The notes below the pieces were generated by a model. That model saw only the letters and a program-made list of their open reading frames with translations. It did no database searches and was not told the DNA's origin. Shown here in pieces: positions 5,796 through 7,252 of a stretch of DNA of 7,252 nt. This DNA comes from a bacterium. Its GTDB lineage: Bacteria > Patescibacteriota > Microgenomatia > UBA8517. Each line of letters begins with the position of its first letter. Position 1 is the stretch's first letter. The position numbers were made by a program, and so were the translations under genes. The DNA lies in NCBI GenBank assembly GCA_021824385.1, contig JAKAKU010000128.1:1-7252 (forward strand), written 5' to 3'.

Positions 5796-6167
5796 ATGAG
5801 TTTTCAAACGTTTGTGTCGATATTCAATTCAGCATTTCCAGATTTGAAGGAAAAGCATAAATCGGTGTACGCATGGGAGCGGTATTTTAGACATATTGCA
5901 GAGGTAAAGCTCTGTATTCCTCGGAACCACACAGACTCAATTTCTGTTTTTGTCGAGTTGGCATATAGGGACAGTCTTGAGGGTTCCGACGAACGTGACA
6001 AGTTTGAAGCATGCATGCTCTGTATTCTTGATTTAGCAGTCGAGGCAGACACACCCGGTGAATGGGACAAACCATCGATCGATGTGTTTAAGAATATGAT
6101 TACAAACGGTCACTTTGATGCGTATTTGTTGTATATGGAGATACGAAAAGGTTATTCGAAGGCGTGA
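5796..6167 (+). CDS. Hypothetical protein, 123 residues, with a CxxC pair
   Basis: I do not recognise this protein. From the ATG at 5796, with GGGAGA five bases upstream, it is 123 residues, soluble-looking, with no signal peptide or membrane segment. An alternative in-frame ATG at 5751, preceded by GGAAGGGAG, would add 15 residues but lies within the likely -10 box. The sequence is rich in aromatic and charged residues (SVYAWERYFRHIAEVKLC at 23-40) and has CMLC (73-76) plus Cys40; one CxxC pair is not enough to claim metal binding. The helical-looking segments (about 15-39, 65-83 and 95-118) suggest an alpha-helical fold. It diverges from PGI/PMI and its last 16 bases overlap the end of the convergent phosphohexomutase gene. 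It holds two perfect 12-bp palindromes (6008-6019 and 6073-6084). It is the only long frame in this 469-bp gap and has plausible start signals, so it is probably real. Confidence 0.65.
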   Translation: MSFQTFVSIFNSAFPDLKEKHKSVYAWERYFRHIAEVKLCIPRNHTDSISVFVELAYRDSLEGSDERDKFEACMLCILDLAVEADTPGEWDKPSIDVFKNMITNGHFDAYLLYMEIRKGYSKA

Positions 6168-7252
6168 GTGTTTACACCAGCCGACCAGTCGATTTCGGGG
6201 TATTTTTTAAGAATATCCCGAATTTTTGTTTTTAAAGAATCGTACTCCTCTTGGGTTTTTCCTTCAAACTTAATAGTGATATACGGCCCATTTTGTGAAG
6301 CGCGAATAGTTGCCATCGTAGTTTTGGTGTCTGCTCGAATGCCATCAATATCGATATACGCAGCGTCAGGCATGAGCGCTTTTATTTCTGCCGCAATTTT
6401 TGTGTTTACAAAATCAAATTTAATTTCATCGGCCAAACCGAGTTTCACCTCTGGGGAGCCGATATATTTGGGTAAGTCGTCAAGTGCTTGGGCGAGTGTC
6501 TTCCCCGTTCGTTTTAAATATTGAAGCAAACGAAGTGTTGCGAATGCCCCATCGTCATGCCCATAAAAGTTATCCATAAAAAAGAAATGCCCAGAAAGTT
6601 CTCCTCCAAATGGGGCACGTACCTCACGCACTTTTTGTTTAATGAAGCTATGCCCGACTCTCCACATAACTGCTTTCCCACCAAATTTTTCAATAGTGTC
6701 CCCCACAACTTTTGAGCAGAGGGTATTGAATACAATCGGGCTCCCGGGCAAATAATGCAAAATGTCTTCTGCAAAAAGCGCAACCAAAACGTCATTCCAC
6801 ATTATTCTCCCCTTCGCGTCGACAATTCCCAATCTGTCCCCGTCAGAGTCATAGGTTACGCCGAGATCAGCTTTTGCCTCGAGCACCTCAGCGGCAAGTC
6901 GCTCCAGTACTTCTCTCTCTGTAGGATCTGGCGTTCCGAGCGGAAAACTGGAATCGAGATTGGTATTCTTTTCTATAACAGTGCATCCAGCCTCTCTAAG
7001 AATCGTTGGAAGAAACTTTCCGGTAGTGGTGCACGATGAATCAATGACGACTGTAAGACCACTGTCGGTAAGAGCCGTGCGTTTCAAAAGATCTGCTTTG
7101 TACGCAGAAAATACATCGTCCTGTTTTAAGATTCCTTCTCTATCCCACCCTACAAATTCTGCTTTTTCGGCAATCTCCCGAAGTTCCTGAATTTCTTCGG
7201 TGATAAGCGTGTCTGAAAATCCAACCGCAAGCTTTAGTCCATTGAATTCTTT
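6152..7252 (-). CDS. Phosphomannomutase/phosphoglucomutase, missing its N-terminus (cut by window edge)
   Basis: An alpha-D-phosphohexomutase, which moves phosphate between C6 and C1 of mannose or glucose, making the 1-phosphates used for GDP-mannose or UDP-glucose. The window holds 366 C-terminal residues; the frame is open through the right edge, and the first residues, KEFNGLKLA, are what normally follows the catalytic TASHNP loop, so the phosphoserine lies just outside. Visible motifs by fragment position: metal-binding DSDGDR (135-140, domain 2), VGHSFIK (199-205), sugar-binding GGELSGH (216-222, domain 3), and the phosphate-binding loop RASQNGP (317-323, domain 4). That last loop usually reads RxSNTxP or RPSGTEP; here the Thr is Asn. 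About 85-95 residues should be missing relative to the usual 450-460. A TTG at 7087 could look like a start but would remove domain 1. Such genes are often named manB or algC; substrate preference cannot be read from the sequence. Confidence 0.92.
   Translation of the reverse strand, partial: KEFNGLKLAVGFSDTLITEEIQELREIAEKAEFVGWDREGILKQDDVFSAYKADLLKRTALTDSGLTVVIDSSCTTTGKFLPTILREAGCTVIEKNTNLDSSFPLGTPDPTEREVLERLAAEVLEAKADLGVTYDSDGDRLGIVDAKGRIMWNDVLVALFAEDILHYLPGSPIVFNTLCSKVVGDTIEKFGGKAVMWRVGHSFIKQKVREVRAPFGGELSGHFFFMDNFYGHDDGAFATLRLLQYLKRTGKTLAQALDDLPKYIGSPEVKLGLADEIKFDFVNTKIAAEIKALMPDAAYIDIDGIRADTKTTMATIRASQNGPYITIKFEGKTQEEYDSLKTKIRDILKKYPEIDWSAGVNTHAFE

Noticed and set aside
5804..6075. Minus-strand frames opposite the orphan gene
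   Set aside because: Two different overlapping frames with no start signals and low-complexity, Ser/Arg-rich translations; the plus-strand frame is longer and better supported.
7085..7087. TTG at 7087 as the start of the phosphohexomutase
   Set aside because: The frame stays open to the window edge and the residues upstream (KEFNGLKLA and onward) match the family just after its catalytic serine, so the true start is outside.
1..7252. Alternative genetic code (TGA read as Gly or Trp), considered because of the CPR-like gene set
   Set aside because: PGI/PMI and the orphan gene end in TGA at sensible family or gene ends, and no recognised protein has an in-frame TGA; conserved Gly and Trp use normal codons.
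1..7252. CRISPR array, IS element, tRNA, riboswitch, toxin-antitoxin or defence genes
   Set aside because: I searched both strands by eye and saw no direct repeats, terminal inverted repeats, cloverleaf or matching protein motifs.

Overview
The window is a block of central-carbon metabolism genes from a bacterium, most plausibly a member of the Candidate Phyla Radiation (Patescibacteria). That placement is an inference. Its support is an archaeal-style 761-residue PEP synthase, a small single-chain phosphoglucose/phosphomannose isomerase, a divergent enolase, and sigma70-like promoters with short spacers. At least two genes end in TGA and no gene has an in-frame TGA, so nothing suggests TGA recoding. 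Base composition looks moderate and even, and I saw no IS element, integrase, tRNA, rRNA or CRISPR repeat.

Layout, left to right: the 5' part of gpmI (minus strand, cut by the left edge); a divergent promoter region (172-272); a plus-strand gene for an unrecognised secreted protein with four cysteines (273-932); a hairpin terminator (946-974) between convergent genes; then on the minus strand eno (968-2248), preceded in transcription order by ppsA (2291-4576) and a bifunctional PGI/PMI gene (4648-5682). Next come a 113-bp divergent spacer, a short plus-strand orphan gene (5796-6167), and the minus-strand phosphohexomutase gene (6152-7252, cut by the right edge just after its catalytic serine would appear). 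There is no gene-free stretch over 300 bases.

How the genes fit together: gpmI, eno and ppsA encode consecutive steps 3-phosphoglycerate <-> 2-phosphoglycerate <-> phosphoenolpyruvate <-> pyruvate. PGI/PMI and the phosphohexomutase handle the hexose-phosphate end (fructose-6-P, glucose-6-P, mannose-6-P and their 1-phosphates), which feeds nucleotide-sugar synthesis. The set therefore joins lower glycolysis/gluconeogenesis to sugar activation for envelope glycans. The two plus-strand genes are unrelated by sequence to anything I recognise and are the least explained content.

I see no convincing new defence, mobile or regulatory system. The observations most worth a second look are unusual residues at conserved positions in enolase, PGI/PMI and the phosphohexomutase, a micro-ORF overlapping the gpmI start, and the two orphan genes.
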